64,000 bases of DNA, from the NCBI GenBank assembly GCA_010094025.1, contig ML991794.1, positions 62,001-126,000 of the forward strand, read 5' to 3'. Shown here one piece after another: positions 31,101 through 43,039 of this stretch (positions are counted from its first letter, which is position 1; each line of letters opens with the position of its first letter). The stretch comes from Viridothelium virens. Lineage: Eukaryota > Ascomycota > Dothideomycetes > Trypetheliales > Trypetheliaceae. The translations under genes were made by a program, and so were the position numbers. The notes under the pieces were generated by a model, which saw only the letters and a list, made by a program, of their open reading frames with translations, made no database searches and was not told where the DNA came from.

Positions 31101-34100
31101 GGCTTTCTAGTATGTTCCGGAATCAACCAGGGCCCTGGATCTGTATTGGTGGACCCTTCGGTGCTCAGCTCTATGTGGACTTTCGGCTTCTCCCATCTGA
31201 TACTAGAAGCCAGGCCGTAAAGATCCGGAAGTAGTGGGTCGGTGAACGCAGAATGAAAACCGTGTGTGACCTTCAACCGTTTAGCAAGAACAGATTGGTT
31301 GAGCTTTGGGTCGTTTGCCACAAAATCATCAAGGGATGAAACAGCTTTCTCGGACCCTACTATAACATGGTTCAACGGGTGGTTGAAGCAAGCTATCTCG
31401 AGCTTGTCCTGATTCTCACCGTCGGCATTGAGAGAGGCAAGAATACTGGAGGTAGTCTCGAAGTCGGCTTGTAAAGAGATCATGGATCCTCGCTCAGCAC
31501 CCCATGAGCTGGTAATCAGCTCTGCACGCCGAACAACCAATATAAGGGCATCGGAGAGCGACAGACATCCGCATATACACAATGCAGTCAGCTGCCCGAA
31601 GCTATGGCCAACCACTGCTTTAATGTCCAGTCCACAATCAATCCAGCATTTAGCAGAAGAATACTGAATGGCAAAGAGACTCGCGTGAAGGGTGGGCACA
31701 TGAGAAATGGTCGAGCGCTGAAAAATAGCGGGATACAGGCTTCGTTGACCCAACAAGCGCAAGTAGGTTTCGCATTGATCGAGATGGAATCGCAAAATAG
31801 CAGCGTTTCTAAAGAGCTCTTCTGACAAACCCACGTAATCGCTTTCTTGGCCTCCAAAGACCATGATGACCGAGGGAGGGTTTGGTGATGTGGCGTCCGG
31901 AACAGACTCAGGATTTCTAGCAGTCTCTTCAAGTTTCTTCTCCAAATCATCGAGGTCCGTCACCGTTTCTATGAGGGTGTAAGGCAGTGCTTGATTTACC
32001 CGATCCGCAAGGTTAAACAGCAGAGAAGAAAGCAGAAATCTGGAATCAGTACAAGTGGCTCGCTCCGATCTTATAAACTCCAGAAGCTTCCTGGAGTACA
32101 TCGACAAGCTTTTCCTTGAAGCAGCGGACAAAATAAGCGGTTGCTTCGATATGACGACGGGTGTTCGCTTAGTGTCACCAGTTAGCTTCGGAGGAGCCTG
32201 ACGCACGGCAACAGCAGCATTGCTTCCAGCTGCACCATAGCTGTTGATGCAGGCTAGTCGCGAGGATCCTTGCCATGACAGACTCTTTTGCGGGATCTCC
32301 ATCTTGTCAGGCTCAAGCGCGGGAATCTTCGGGTTGAGGGAGTTGAAGTTGGCTTGACCCAGGATTGAACACTTCTGCATCATGAGGAGAACCTTGATCA
32401 AACCCGCTACCCCCGATGAAGCCTCTGTATGACCAATATGGCCTTTGACAGAACCAAAATATAGTGTTTCTTTGCGATCAGGCCCTGAGAACCCCTCTCG
32501 AATACTCTGACACTCAATTGGGTCGCCAATTTGGGTGCCTGCGTTACCGACGAAGATAAGCTTCTATACGCACTGGGATACTATACAAGAACAGCTTACC
32601 GGTGCCGTGTGCCTCCACGTATGATACTTGCGATGGTGCTGCATTTGCCATGTGCAAGACATTGCTATAAACCCTCGTCTGTGACGTTGAGCATGGAACG
32701 GTGATGTGGGCATCGTTCAAATTCTGGTTAACCGAGGAGCCGACGATAACTCCTAGGACATTGTCATGCTCTTCCAGAGCAGCTGATAGTGATTTGAGCA
32801 CAACGACTCCAACGCCTTCGCCTCTACAGTAACCGTCAGCTGAAGCATCAAAGGGTTTACAAGCGCCCGTAGGGCTTAGAAACCCGGCGGCAGCTAGGTT
32901 TTGGTAGTCAAAAGGGCTAGTGAAGATATTAGTCCCACCCGCAAGGGCTCGGGTACATTCTCCGCTTTGGATTGCTCGGCACGCAGCATTGATTGCAACA
33001 AGTGAAGATGAACATGCTGTATCAACCGTCATAGCAGGGCCTGTCAATCCAAATTGATGGCTGATTCGTCCACTGAAAAAGGCTCGGGAAGTACCCAGCA
33101 TCGAATATGCTGTTGGTGGATGACATACGACATTGTCATAATAATTATTCGCGACGGCGCCAAGGTAACAGCCGTAGTCTGTTGGCACAGACCGAGAACC
33201 TGATCCTGACCCAAAGAATCCAGCAGATTCGAGTGCTTCATACGCTACCTCAAGCAAGACGCGCAGCTCAGGATCCCATGAAACTGCCTCGCGCGTTGTC
33301 TTTTTAAAGAAGCGATGATCAAAAGCATCGGGATCGTCAATGAAATTGCCCCAGAACTGGGTCTCAGGACGATCCGCAATACGTTTACTGTTGAGGATCA
33401 ATCGGGTAGGAGGTTTCTGTACTGTGGAGACACCGGAGGCCAAGAGCTCCCAAAACCTTTCGATAGAATCGGCTCCAGGAAAGCGGCAGGCCATGCCAAC
33501 GACTGCGATCGAACGGGGAGGATATTGACCATTCAAGTCACGTACCGTCCCAGAAGACTGCGGAACACCATTGGTCCCATTGGCGGCCTTTGCCATTGGC
33601 GGTGTGGACTTTGCATGTCCATTCGATATTCGTCGGGCAAGACTAAATGGAATGATACCTTCTTCACAACCCAGGACCACCGTCGTCGGATTCTCTGTTG
33701 GAAAGTCGTCTAGTGATGCTTTCACTGTTCCATACCAATCTGATGCGTGAAGTAGGATACTTTCAAGGGCGACCTTAAAGACTTCATCGCCATGTCCAAT
33801 TGGCTGACCAGTAGCATTGCGACGTAATGATACCTTCAACCTAGCAGGATCGGGGAACTGAAATCCATCCGTTGCGCGACAAAACGCATCCAGGTGCTCC
33901 ACGGCAGTCGAATAAACCGCGGGGCAGTGATAACGAGCGGTAATGCTGACAGGTTTGACGCGGAAGCTAGCCTTGCGAAATGACATTGCCAGTTCTGCTC
34001 TGAAGTTGGCTGATGTCGTGACCGTTGCACATGTGTCATCAGTGATGCACGAAACATATGTCTATTCTTGTCATCAGTAATGGATTCAGGGGAGACAACT

Positions 34101-34771
34101 AACGCTAGGTGCCTTATGAGACTCACACCCGGATAGCGATTTGAGATGGTGTCAACGTCGTCCCTTGTCAAATCTTCCTTGCTCCATCGGACTGACAACG
34201 TACAGGCCAGATCTGGTGGGTCAGCATACATACTGTCGCAGTCTACGTATGCGCCGATGCACATAGCTAAACGGATACTAATGGCCACCATATCCCCCAA
34301 GTCCTGAGTGCTTCCAGAGAAAGCAATAGCCGCTGCAGTGAGGAAGCCAGCGCAGAACCCCTGCACATCATAATGCCTCCCACCTTCAAGCACAGACTGG
34401 TACCATGTGTCACCTCCATCCTCGTGAAGATACTGTAAGAATTGTCCTATCTGAAGAATCGCTGTCAGAGGCAAAGCGATAATGCTTGGTAGAGTTTCTG
34501 TAGAGATTCCCAGATCTCCAGAGTCCAGCCAGTGTCTCAGACAATCGAGCTTGTCAAGTCCAGGCACCCTGCTCAATTTTTCGTCCCTGCTGGCGAGTCG
34601 TTGGAAGACATTTGGGAAATCTTTAACGGTGGGTAATAGTCTCTCAGCCATGCCATCGCGCACTAAAACCTGATGAATCCGTCTCACATCGCCTGGAGGT
34701 GGTAACTGAGCTTGAGGTCCGCAAAGGATCAAAAGCGGAGGTCGTGATTCTGCGCTGTTCGTTGCCGTCAT
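28181..34771 (-). CDS. Non-reducing polyketide synthase SAT-KS-MAT-PT-ACP-CMeT, no release domain
   Basis: Three exons: 34771-34127, 34061-32600 and 32538-28181, giving 2154 residues. Intron 1 (branch CTGAT, AATAG) restores the SAT stretch TYVSCITDDTCATVT; intron 2 restores EAHGTGTQIGDPIE. Domains: SAT with GFCAGF nucleophile (about 1-360); KS from about 398 with VDTACSSS (Cys about 565) and HGTG (about 700); MAT with GHSFGQ (Ser about 1015); PT with His about 1344 and Asp about 1530; one ACP with LGIDSLVVM (Ser about 1703); C-methyltransferase with LEVGAGTGGTTKYI (about 1980). The protein stops about 170 residues after that motif, so no TE or R is present. Expected product is a C-methylated aromatic polyketide, for example a methylorsellinate-type acid; chain length cannot be read. 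Confidence 0.93.
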
Positions 34772-35655
34772 ATCTATTTTTTCTCATTCAACTTCGAGGG
34801 AACTTTGAATTTACTCTGCGTATCATCAAATTAACATCAGATTAATACATCATTTTCTCTACCATTCTTCTCACCTCGTCAAGTTCGTCGGCAGCAACTG
34901 TTCTGCCTATGAAGTTTTCTGCAGTTTCAATCAACTCTTTTCATTTTGTATGGTGGATTGTATGCCTGGTAATACCATGCAACGCTGCTTAGTTAGGTCA
35001 CAATAAGCAATTCATAGCTTCTCCATTTAAAAAGCGGAATGATTGGCACATCTGCAAACAACTTGTCAATGCGGGCTTACTTCTTACAAGCTACATATCA
35101 CTGCAATAACAGGGCCGACTATCTGTTCAAGGCGATTGACCCGTCTACAAGGATACAGTGCGAGTGGACTAATCGATTTTACAATTCGACGATATGGTAA
35201 TTCAACAGAAAAAATTTGCTGATCGAGGCTAGACGATCCTACACAAGATTCCTCTGGAGATTCACATGCTAGTAGTACTGTCGACTATCTTGAAGAACTG
35301 TAGTGTACCGTCGGCCCGAATTGCAATCGCTCTGACGAGTTCGCAGTGCGTCTTACTGCGCTTGACATCTGTCGCAGTTCTAAGTGGGGGTAGGTTTTCA
35401 TATTTTTTACGTTTGTTTTTTGGTGCGGAACTGAAGACTTATCCCGTTTTTTCAGTTCATCACTGCTCTAGAGTGGTCATGTTATCTAGCTGAAGCGGAT
35501 CTCCTCTTTTGGCCGTAATTTTGGGCAGCTGAAAGCCACTGCCCGATCCCTGGACGATAAGAACAGTATAACGGTATGTATGTTTCGGCCTCTGGTGCCA
35601 TTAGACATAGTAAGATGCTGCAGGGTGACTCGTTTGGCTTCTGGCGTTGTCGTGA
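34772..35655. promoter_or_regulatory. PKS promoter region
   Basis: An 884-bp gap between the PKS start and the end of the FSH1-type gene. It contains TCGACG at 35186-35191 (CGTCGA toward the PKS, the last six bases of the candidate site) and a TCGGCCCGA string near 35310. No gene seen. Confidence 0.45.
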
Positions 35656-36471
35656 TCAGTCGGTGACACCGGTCTCTTTACCGAGAGCTAGAATTTGAGC
35701 TGCGACGACGGCAACGTCTTTCGTCTTGATCGGTACACGATGGTCTCCGTCCCACTCAACCACACGAGTGGTTCCAGGCTTGCAGTAGTCCTTAAGCAGC
35801 TGGCGATGCAATGCAAGGCCGGGATCCTTCATACCATGCACATGGAGAGTAGGCAAGCACAGTACATGCTCGTCACCCTGCATGAAAGGGCCGCTGACGT
35901 TAGCGAAAGCGCCCGTTGTGAGTTCGTTAGCATCGACAAGGGCAAGCGAGTCGGTAACCTCAACATCGAGCGACAGTAGTGGCGCGCGGCCTGCCAGAAG
36001 CACAGCAAACTTGAACTTGGAGCCAGCCATGGTCGCGCCGAGCTTTGTCGTCCGAATCTGTTGTCGCAAGAGCAGGCTGGCACAGACTTTAGCACCTTGA
36101 CTGAAGCCCATGAGTGCAACCCAGTCCCCTGTTCCCCCCTGTTGGTCGTCGCGGTCCATGGCTTGGTGCAGGTTCTCATCAATTTTTTCGATCATTGCAT
36201 CAGGTCCTGGGTCTGGATGCTCGGGTGACCAGCGAAGCCAACGGCGGAATGTTTGGACGTGTTGGAAAGTGGGGATCATGCCTGGGCCGGGGGTTGAGGG
36301 AAACGGGCCATCTGCGAAGCAGAAGCGGAATTTGTGTCCAAGGTGTTGGATTAGAGTACGGCATTGGAGCGAGAAGACTTCGGCAGTAACGCCGCCTCCG
36401 TGCAGGCAAAGAATCCGTGGAAGGTGTAGCGTGGAACCCGGCTGCGACGAATTGAGCGGTGAAGAAGGCAT
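35656..36471 (-). CDS. FSH1-family serine hydrolase, candidate PKS product-releasing enzyme
   Basis: A single-exon protein of 271 residues of the serine hydrolase FSH1 family. Motifs: ILCLHGGGVTAEVF at the N-terminus, FADGPFPSTPGPG, nucleophile elbow LMGFSQGAKVC with Ser about 124, HVHGMKDPGLALHR as acid region and WDGDHRVPIK with the catalytic His. Members of this family sit in fungal polyketide clusters; CitA of the citrinin pathway is the known case where such a hydrolase assists product release from a non-reducing, C-methylating PKS. Here it lies directly upstream of a PKS that has no release domain, in the same direction, which makes a trans thiohydrolase role attractive. The direct evidence is family and position only. 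Confidence 0.88.
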   Translation of the reverse strand: MPSSPLNSSQPGSTLHLPRILCLHGGGVTAEVFSLQCRTLIQHLGHKFRFCFADGPFPSTPGPGMIPTFQHVQTFRRWLRWSPEHPDPGPDAMIEKIDENLHQAMDRDDQQGGTGDWVALMGFSQGAKVCASLLLRQQIRTTKLGATMAGSKFKFAVLLAGRAPLLSLDVEVTDSLALVDANELTTGAFANVSGPFMQGDEHVLCLPTLHVHGMKDPGLALHRQLLKDYCKPGTTRVVEWDGDHRVPIKTKDVAVVAAQILALGKETGVTD

Positions 36472-38400
36472 CTTGAATGCAGGCTGAGGCGGTGGATCGA
36501 CAATCAGGAGAAGGCTGGATGGCAGACAAAGAAAGAGCGTTCAAAAGACACGAGATAAGTATTCTTGAGATGATTTATCGATTGCCTTCTCAAACTTATG
36601 GTACCCCACCCCCAGTCGCCATTTCCGTGATCAGGTCCAACGTCGCGGAAGCTAACTTCGGGAGGACGGATATGCGCCGTGCCGCAAGGCTGAGGCTACC
36701 TTACCTCTGGTGCTCTAGTGCCTTAGGTATCTACAGTAGAAGTCTGCCTGTTGCTTCGCATGCAAGACATGGGGGTAAGCTTTGACCTCTTCACGTCGTT
36801 ATGTTCTTTCTACTGCTCGCACCGTTCTCACATCGGTGCTCCCGTCCCGAAAGCCAGCAGATCGAAATCTCACGGTTTCTGTGGGGTATTCGCTTCTGGG
36901 ATAGGGCACTCCGTAGAAGACTCCGTTCTTCGACTAATGTGCGACGTCATGAATCCCTGCCGCTCGGGTCATCCAAAGCATGCCCGGTAAAGGCGTATTC
37001 TGATCGCTGGGCGCCGCAGCCAAGGCATAAACATTTTCACCAGTCAAATTTTCGTGAAAAATCCGGCAAGATAGAAGATCAAGAGCTGGTGGAGTCGTTC
37101 TAGAAGGTGAGACGCCACTATTACTGTGTACGATAACAGCTTCCCAGCTCACACTAACTTGTAAAGCCGGCGGATACGATGGCGCTGCGTACAATTAGGT
37201 AGATTGAAAGACTGCTTTAGGAAGCTCCGCATCAGACCTTAACAAGGCGGGCCTTGATCTTCCGCTGGGTGATGATTTTGGTTGTAATGTGAGGTTGCGA
37301 CACTTTTCAAGATGACAACACGTTGACTCAGCAGTAGTTATTCGGTTAGATTGAACCAATCTTCTTCACTAATCAGATCGGGAGGCCCAAGCACGCAACC
37401 GCTGCTACCATTTCGTAAAGAGTATATGTTGCTGCGTCTACCTAATGGATGATCGAATCACCGTGCGAGGTTTCTTCCGTTTGGAATGTTGTGCGTGTGA
37501 CGACGCATCCAGCAGACCAACAAGATCCTTGCTTATACGTGGGACAGCTGACAGTTTCCCCCAAGCTCAGATTACATCAAATTCGGCGCAGTTGAGTTTT
37601 TCGTACCCTCCAAACTTCAGCAACACTATTTCGGCTAAAGCTGGCTTATGTATGAGTCTGACCTTAGGAGACTAAAATACAGAGGATTGTTGGCCTCGGA
37701 GTGAGATGAGAGCTTCGACAGTTCTGCCCCTTTCCCAGGTGCCTTGTTTTGTAAGTGACCAGTTTGCACTCATCAGTGTCTAGAGTTCAGCGCGGGACCT
37801 CATACACAATATCTCTTTCCTACTCAGTGTTAAGAAACCTTTGCCAGTAAGGAGGTTAACCATCTGAGTTTTGAGCAGAACGAGTTAAATCTAGATGCTT
37901 TGCCGTACTTCCATTACAGTAGATCTGCTTGAAGCTTCAGAGCTTGGCACTCGATACGATGTGCTCGCAAAAGGTACCTGATGTTTTCTCTCAAGCAATG
38001 GGTCGATTGCTGATTCTCGCATCATACGCACGTCCCAAAACTAGACGCAGTGGACTATCTTGTGTAGGAGGGCTGTACGAGATCGGTTTTCAGCTCGTGT
38101 GATCAGTCCGCGTGGACTTCGTCGCGCTGAAGCTGTGCAGGAAGCTGTGTAGAGTTAGTGCAAACTAGCAATATTGTAACAGCCATCCATCCAGCCGAAG
38201 TGCGTTAGACGGAGATTTAAGCTCGCATCTTCTGAGGCACTGATCAGTATAAGTTGATCCGCTTGGAAGAACTACTCATGGTGGATTTCGTTCTTTGCCA
38301 TTGAGCTCCATGAGTTATCTGATATCGTAAAAATTATCCTAGTCATCTGTTAGAACAGACAAAAGAAAAGGTCTCGCAGGCGTTAAGCCTGGCTCCACCA
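36472..38400. other. Two-kilobase gap, no gene seen
   Basis: Marks the right edge of the biosynthetic region. Only short ORFs without domains on either strand. No tRNA, transposase motif or obvious direct repeat was found. Confidence 0.5.
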
Positions 38401-39139
38401 ATGGATTCTACAACGAGGGTTCTGGCCGCAGTGCTGCTTCTTGCAGGGGTTTCCACAGCCAGTACACCGACTAGATTTGCACCTGCGGTATCACAGGATC
38501 TTCCTCTCACATATGCCAACGGCGTGGAGGTCTCTCCGCCGGGACTTCCATTATCTGAAGCTCGTACGTAAGCCTTCTTTCTGATCTATCCATTACTATT
38601 GCAGCGTTCTTTATCTCGTATGCCTTGGCGTTGCGTATCGAGAGCTAATGGGGAACCTACCAACTTCAGAAGTAGCAGAAGCTCCGACTCTAGGCAATCC
38701 CGGTTTGGTCGAAGCTGGCAGCAAATATACTCTCGTTATGGTTGACTACGACGTCGACGTCAGTGGTACGCAAACTTCAGTCCTGCAGTGGTATCAGCCT
38801 GACTATGCCCTGGATTCGTCTGGTAACAACCTCGTCGTGACCAATACATCGGCGACCAATGCTTCATATATTTCCCCTCAACCAAACCAAGGTTCTCCCC
38901 ACACCTATGTGGCTATCTTGTACCAACAACCTTCTGACTACGAGCTTCCTAGCTGCCTTGACACGCAGCTATCGGTACGTGGTGGACTCGATCTTCGGGA
39001 CTTCACAAACGCCGCAGGTCTAGGCCAGGCTGTCGCAGCGGACTGGTTTCAAGTCCAAAACCCAATTCCCGCGACGACAACCTACCCAATCACTTCAACA
39101 TCGGTGTTGAGTTACGACTGTAGTCGAACTGCGCATTAA
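38401..39139 (+). CDS. Secreted PEBP-family protein with a degenerate ligand site
   Basis: Two exons, 38401-38563 and 38670-39139, encode 210 residues; the GTACGT...CTTCAG intron is phase 1. The start region MDSTTRVLAAVLLLAGVSTA is a clear signal peptide. PEBP-like segments are GVEVSPPGLPLSEA, APTLGNPGLV, YTLVMVDYDVDVSG, VLQWYQPDYAL, PHTYVAILYQQP and a C-terminal AVAADWFQVQNP. In the family the anion pocket uses DPDAP, a following HW and GxHRY; here they read DYDVD, QW and SPHTY, so phospholipid binding may be altered or lost. The second PEBP gene lies 1 kb downstream and shares the intron position. Role unknown. Confidence 0.85.
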
Positions 39140-40146
39140 AAACGGTAGAGAAGGTATGGACTGCCTTGGACAGCAGTACATGTGATATAGGGAATGAGCT
39201 AAAAAGGAGGATCGGATGAGCTTTTAGATAATGCGGGGTTTCTCTTTTGCTAGTTAGAAATCAAACCACTCTATTGACGGCGTGCATCGAGCTGTATCTT
39301 ACTTCGACAGATTGTAAATAATTAAATCGCTCCGGATATTTTCTTTAGATCAATCACTTTTTGTCTCGTGACCTTCAGCAGCTTCTCGCTTAGTTGATAC
39401 AAATTCTGAGTGGATCTTCTTCGCTTAGCATTTTGACGGATCTATTCTGAGAGCTTGTATGCTTCCGAGCGAATGAAGGTTAGCAGAGCCTCCACAAGTA
39501 CTAGCACGTGTAGGCATTAGTAGTTCTGCTACTTTCCTTCAGTAGATATGCCTCTAGAGCGCGTTCTAAGCTCGAGTAGGTAGATTTCCCGGTTCTCGAA
39601 GGTACATGTAGCTTTCGACAAAGATAACCTTACGTACATGAGTTAATAGTTATGGTAGTGGGTGAATACGCCCTTTAGAGATTTGGATACTCAAATACGT
39701 AGTTAGAACTCCCGAATTAGCGTTCTACTAAGCACCGAGTCCGCCTTGGCGGCGTGTCTAGTTGGAACTGGTCTGACCTGGTTCATAGCTTCTGATTGGC
39801 TGTTCACCGGAGCTCGGAGCATGCCGTGATAGCGTCCAGTAATGTGGCGTCAGCTCCTGCCTTCCAGGTGACTGCATCATAGTCAAAATTCGCCGACTAC
39901 GCCGTACAAAGTGCCAAGCGTGAATCTGGAAAGATGAGAAAAATCAATAAGTGCCATTATTCGTAATGGTCCTATGATAGCAAGGCTGCCGGGATTACCG
40001 GAGTTAATGCGTCACGTTGCACCACACCGAATGGGAAGCATGGACAGGGGGTAGGAGTCTTATATATTCATTCGCGATATCCACTTTCCTCATTTCTCAT
40101 CCTACAAGTCATCGCGTCCCATCTTGCTAGGAGCCTTGAAGCCACC
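39140..40146. other. Intergenic between the two PEBP genes
   Basis: About 1 kb, AT-rich in its first 600 bases with many TTAG and GTAG words, possibly decayed repeat DNA. A TATATATT box near 40061 stands about 85 bp before the second PEBP start. No gene seen. Confidence 0.5.
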
Positions 40147-40754
40147 ATGCCTAGCAATACCAGCGTCAAGCAGGGGTTGAAGCTCATCGAGGATGATAAG
40201 TCGAAGGTGCTAGGGCTTACTGTGGGCAATCGGTCGATCTCAACAGGCGAATTTGTTCCCAAGGCTGGTATGCCCCGCTGCGCGACTACCTAGCCTTCCG
40301 AAATTCCCGCCGTCAACCTCTTACTGACTTATGTAACCTTCTTATAGATGCTCAGTCAGCACCAGAAGTCTCTTTTGGGGTGCCCTCACAGTCAGCCACC
40401 TACTTGGTCGTCGGTCTGGACCTCGATGCCCCTCTACCTTCTTTTGGCGTCCTTGGGCCCATCCTACACTGGATTCAGCCTGGTTTCAAGGCATCGCCAT
40501 CCTCAAACACCTTAGCTTCTTCCGAGCCGTTCGTTGCAAATTACATCGGTCCGGCCCCTCCTCCATTCAGTGGCCCCCATCGCTACGCATTTTTCTTGTA
40601 TGAACAGCCCGAGGGTTTCAGTGGCAAGAAGTATGCACCACCGAACGGAAAGCCGCTGGGAAATATGAATAGGATGAGATACGATTTGGATGCTTGGGTG
40701 AAAAAGGCTGGTTTGGGTGAGCCACTTGCTGTCAATTACTTCAAGAGCAATTAA
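40147..40754 (+). CDS. PEBP-family protein, intracellular
   Basis: Two exons, 40147-40267 and 40348-40754, give 175 residues; the GTATGC...TTATAG intron is phase 1. The start sits in GCCACCATG, a strong initiation context. No signal peptide. The ligand site is better kept than in the neighbour: LDLDAPLPSF, ILHWIQPGF and GPHRYAFFLYEQP, followed by LDAWVKKAGLGEPLAVNYFKS at the C terminus. PEBP proteins bind phosphatidylethanolamine or act as protease and kinase regulators; yeast Tfs1 is the nearest known function, by family only. The intron falls at the equivalent alignment point in the secreted copy, so the pair probably arose by duplication. Confidence 0.88.
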
Positions 40755-41511
40755 GAGTGGAAGGCTTGATGGACTCGAGAAAGCTACTAGAATGTTGAGC
40801 ATATCCATACGGATATGGACATGATACCCACAGAACCGCATCTCTTTGTCAGGTTTAGGACATGGAGTTGATCTGTAATCCAATAATCCTATTGAAGAGA
40901 GGTGACAAGAGAGACAAGATAGTCGCATAACAAATCAACAATTCATACACTTGTACGTCAGCATGTGAAAGTCCTATTCGATGAGCTCGATCTTCGAGCG
41001 AAAGGTACAATGAAATGAATACTCCCCTGCAGTACTCGGAGAGTACCTTAGGCACGTTTGAAACAGTAGACAAGCTCTGAACCCTGGCAGCCATGCCATC
41101 TGCACTGTATGAAGAGAATTAGGATCGGCCTATATTGCAGCCAGGCAGCCACCACACAAGGAATTGTCATGCGAAACACCCATGTTCTAAATTTGGACTG
41201 TCCTCCAACTGAAATACCTCATATTCACGAGTCGTGCACTTGAATGCAGGAAATTCACCAAATCTTCGAATTGAGAAATCAATCAGATTCATGGAAGAGC
41301 GAGCTCTCGCGAATCTTCGTCGTACACAGACAATCTTTGTTCATGACACAACATCCATGGAATACCCAGACATAGATACAATGATAACCGAGACACAAAT
41401 TCAGTACCGCCATCTACATTATTTGATTTCACACGTCATGATTACGGCTACGGGCAGTGCATATGCAAGATAGATTCCAGTTGGTTCCCGCTCTGATCCT
41501 GTCCAATTCTG
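40755..41511. other. Convergent intergenic region
   Basis: Between the ends of the PEBP gene and the rhodopsin-like gene. Short ORFs only; nothing recognised. Confidence 0.5.
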
Positions 41512-43039
41512 CTAAATGCTGTCCGGCTCCGTCCTGCTCGATGCAACCGTCGCAGCAGAGCTTTGCTTCTCCTGCGTGTCCAGTAGCGTACTGCCCCACT
41601 CGGGATCAGGCTTCGACGTGCTTGCGTTGTGGCCACCGGAGTATTCCTGGGATCCGAAGCTGCTATAGGGTTTAGAGCGGAGCCTGATCCACTGGGTAAA
41701 GACGACACGTTCCCAGAAGGCCGGGAGGACAAGAGCGCAAACGCAGATCAGGCCGAGATTTAGCTCGAGGACGCTAGTCTTTGTCAATCTCAAAGCTGTA
41801 TCGAAGGATATGGATAGAAAGAAAAGAAATATCCCGAGAGGAATGGATCTTGTCCAACGTACATAAAGAGGGTAAGTTTGAAGGTCTTCCAAGAGACGTC
41901 CTTATCGTCGGCGAGGATATAGGTTAACGCGAGACGGGTAATGCTTGCAGCATTAACGCTATAAGTTGAAGAGGGCGTTAGTCTACATCCTCTTGTTCAT
42001 CCTGGGGTCGATGCTGGAATCAGTAGCACAAACGAAAGATAATATCTTACAATGCTCCCACTCCAAACAACGCCATTAGCTTCAGTTTAGGCCCTAGTTT
42101 CATTTGAAGCTTCCATAGAAAAGGCAGAGGCAAGACTAGAATGTAAACGTCGCTGATAACATTGAAGATTCCGGTGACAGAGCCGCCAACGCCGCTAGGC
42201 AAGCAGTGCCCACTCAGCCGCGGATCCCAATCCTTTTGTACAGGGATGCAAATGAAAATGTCATGGAAGATTTGGGAGATGTAAAGATCAGTGCAGACGA
42301 AGGCGCCGCCGTAGCATAGCCATTTCATAACTCGACTAGGGTAGAAGATCCGCTTGTAGGACCAGAAGAAGGCCAATTTGACCAAAAGCCAGATAGGCCT
42401 AGTCTCGATGGCGGTTATGTAGAGCCACTGTAGTAGGGTCAATGATCCGCCAATGGAAACTCGTGTCGGACAGGTAGGTACTGGCCTCGCCGAGTGGAAT
42501 GACTTGCGACTTGGGAATGTCCCAGAGATGCCGACCCACACCAAGAGTCATTGCTGCTCAAAACAATTAGCTGTTGTAGATCATTATAGTAGCAGATCAG
42601 GTCGAAAGAGGACCAAAGTCCAAGGATGTCAATGAAGACAAGGATTAAATGTCCATTTCGTACCTTTCAGCATACAACCCGAGAATGCGACTGAGAGTGC
42701 CTTGTTACTCGAAAGTCAGTATGATGGAGTGTCGAGCAGAACATGATTTCTCTTACCCAAGCACCTAGAATAAATCCTATTCAAATGCTCGTGAGTAATT
42801 TGAAGCATTCCAAGAATTTGGGTGCAATTCAACTCACCATCATCCCAACCGACTTGACGCAAAACAAAGGCGCGAACCCCAACCCTCATGCCGACGAAGA
42901 AGGTAATGAGCGTAAGGCACACTGTATGTAATGCAATCGTATTGGCATCGTGGTTAGGGGGATTCACGAAATTCGGGGTCACGCCTGGTGGAGGAGGTAA
43001 TGCTCCGACAATCCTGTTTGCCGTATAAGGGTTCGACAT
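41512..43039 (-). CDS. Fungal rhodopsin-like (PTH11/SAT4-related) integral membrane protein, one doubtful junction
   Basis: A multi-exon minus-strand gene. Supported exons: 43039-42838 (MSNPYTANRIVGALP to VLRQVGWDDG), 42776-42757, 42700-42664, 42553 to about 42482 (GVGRHLWDIPKSQ), about 42427-42051 (LVKLAFFWSYKRIFYPS to MALFGVGAL), 41958-41863 and 41773-41512 (LELNLGLICVCALVLPAFWE). The WDD motif, GRHLWDIP and the LGLICVCALVLPAF block are typical of the fungal rhodopsin domain family with seven helices and a Ser/Thr-rich tail. At 42481-42428 a clean 54-nt GT-AG intron joins the two best-conserved exons out of phase by one base, and no alternative in-phase GT-AG pair keeps both. Either a weak GTCCGA donor at about 42471 with a later acceptor is used, or the gene carries a frameshift. 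Confidence 0.7.

Noticed and set aside
34061-34126. A 28-nt intron (GTGAGT...GCGTTAG) in the PKS SAT domain
   Set aside because: It is too short and reaches a stop or a wrong frame; the 65-nt intron ending GAATAG restores the SAT sequence TYVSCITDDTCATVT.
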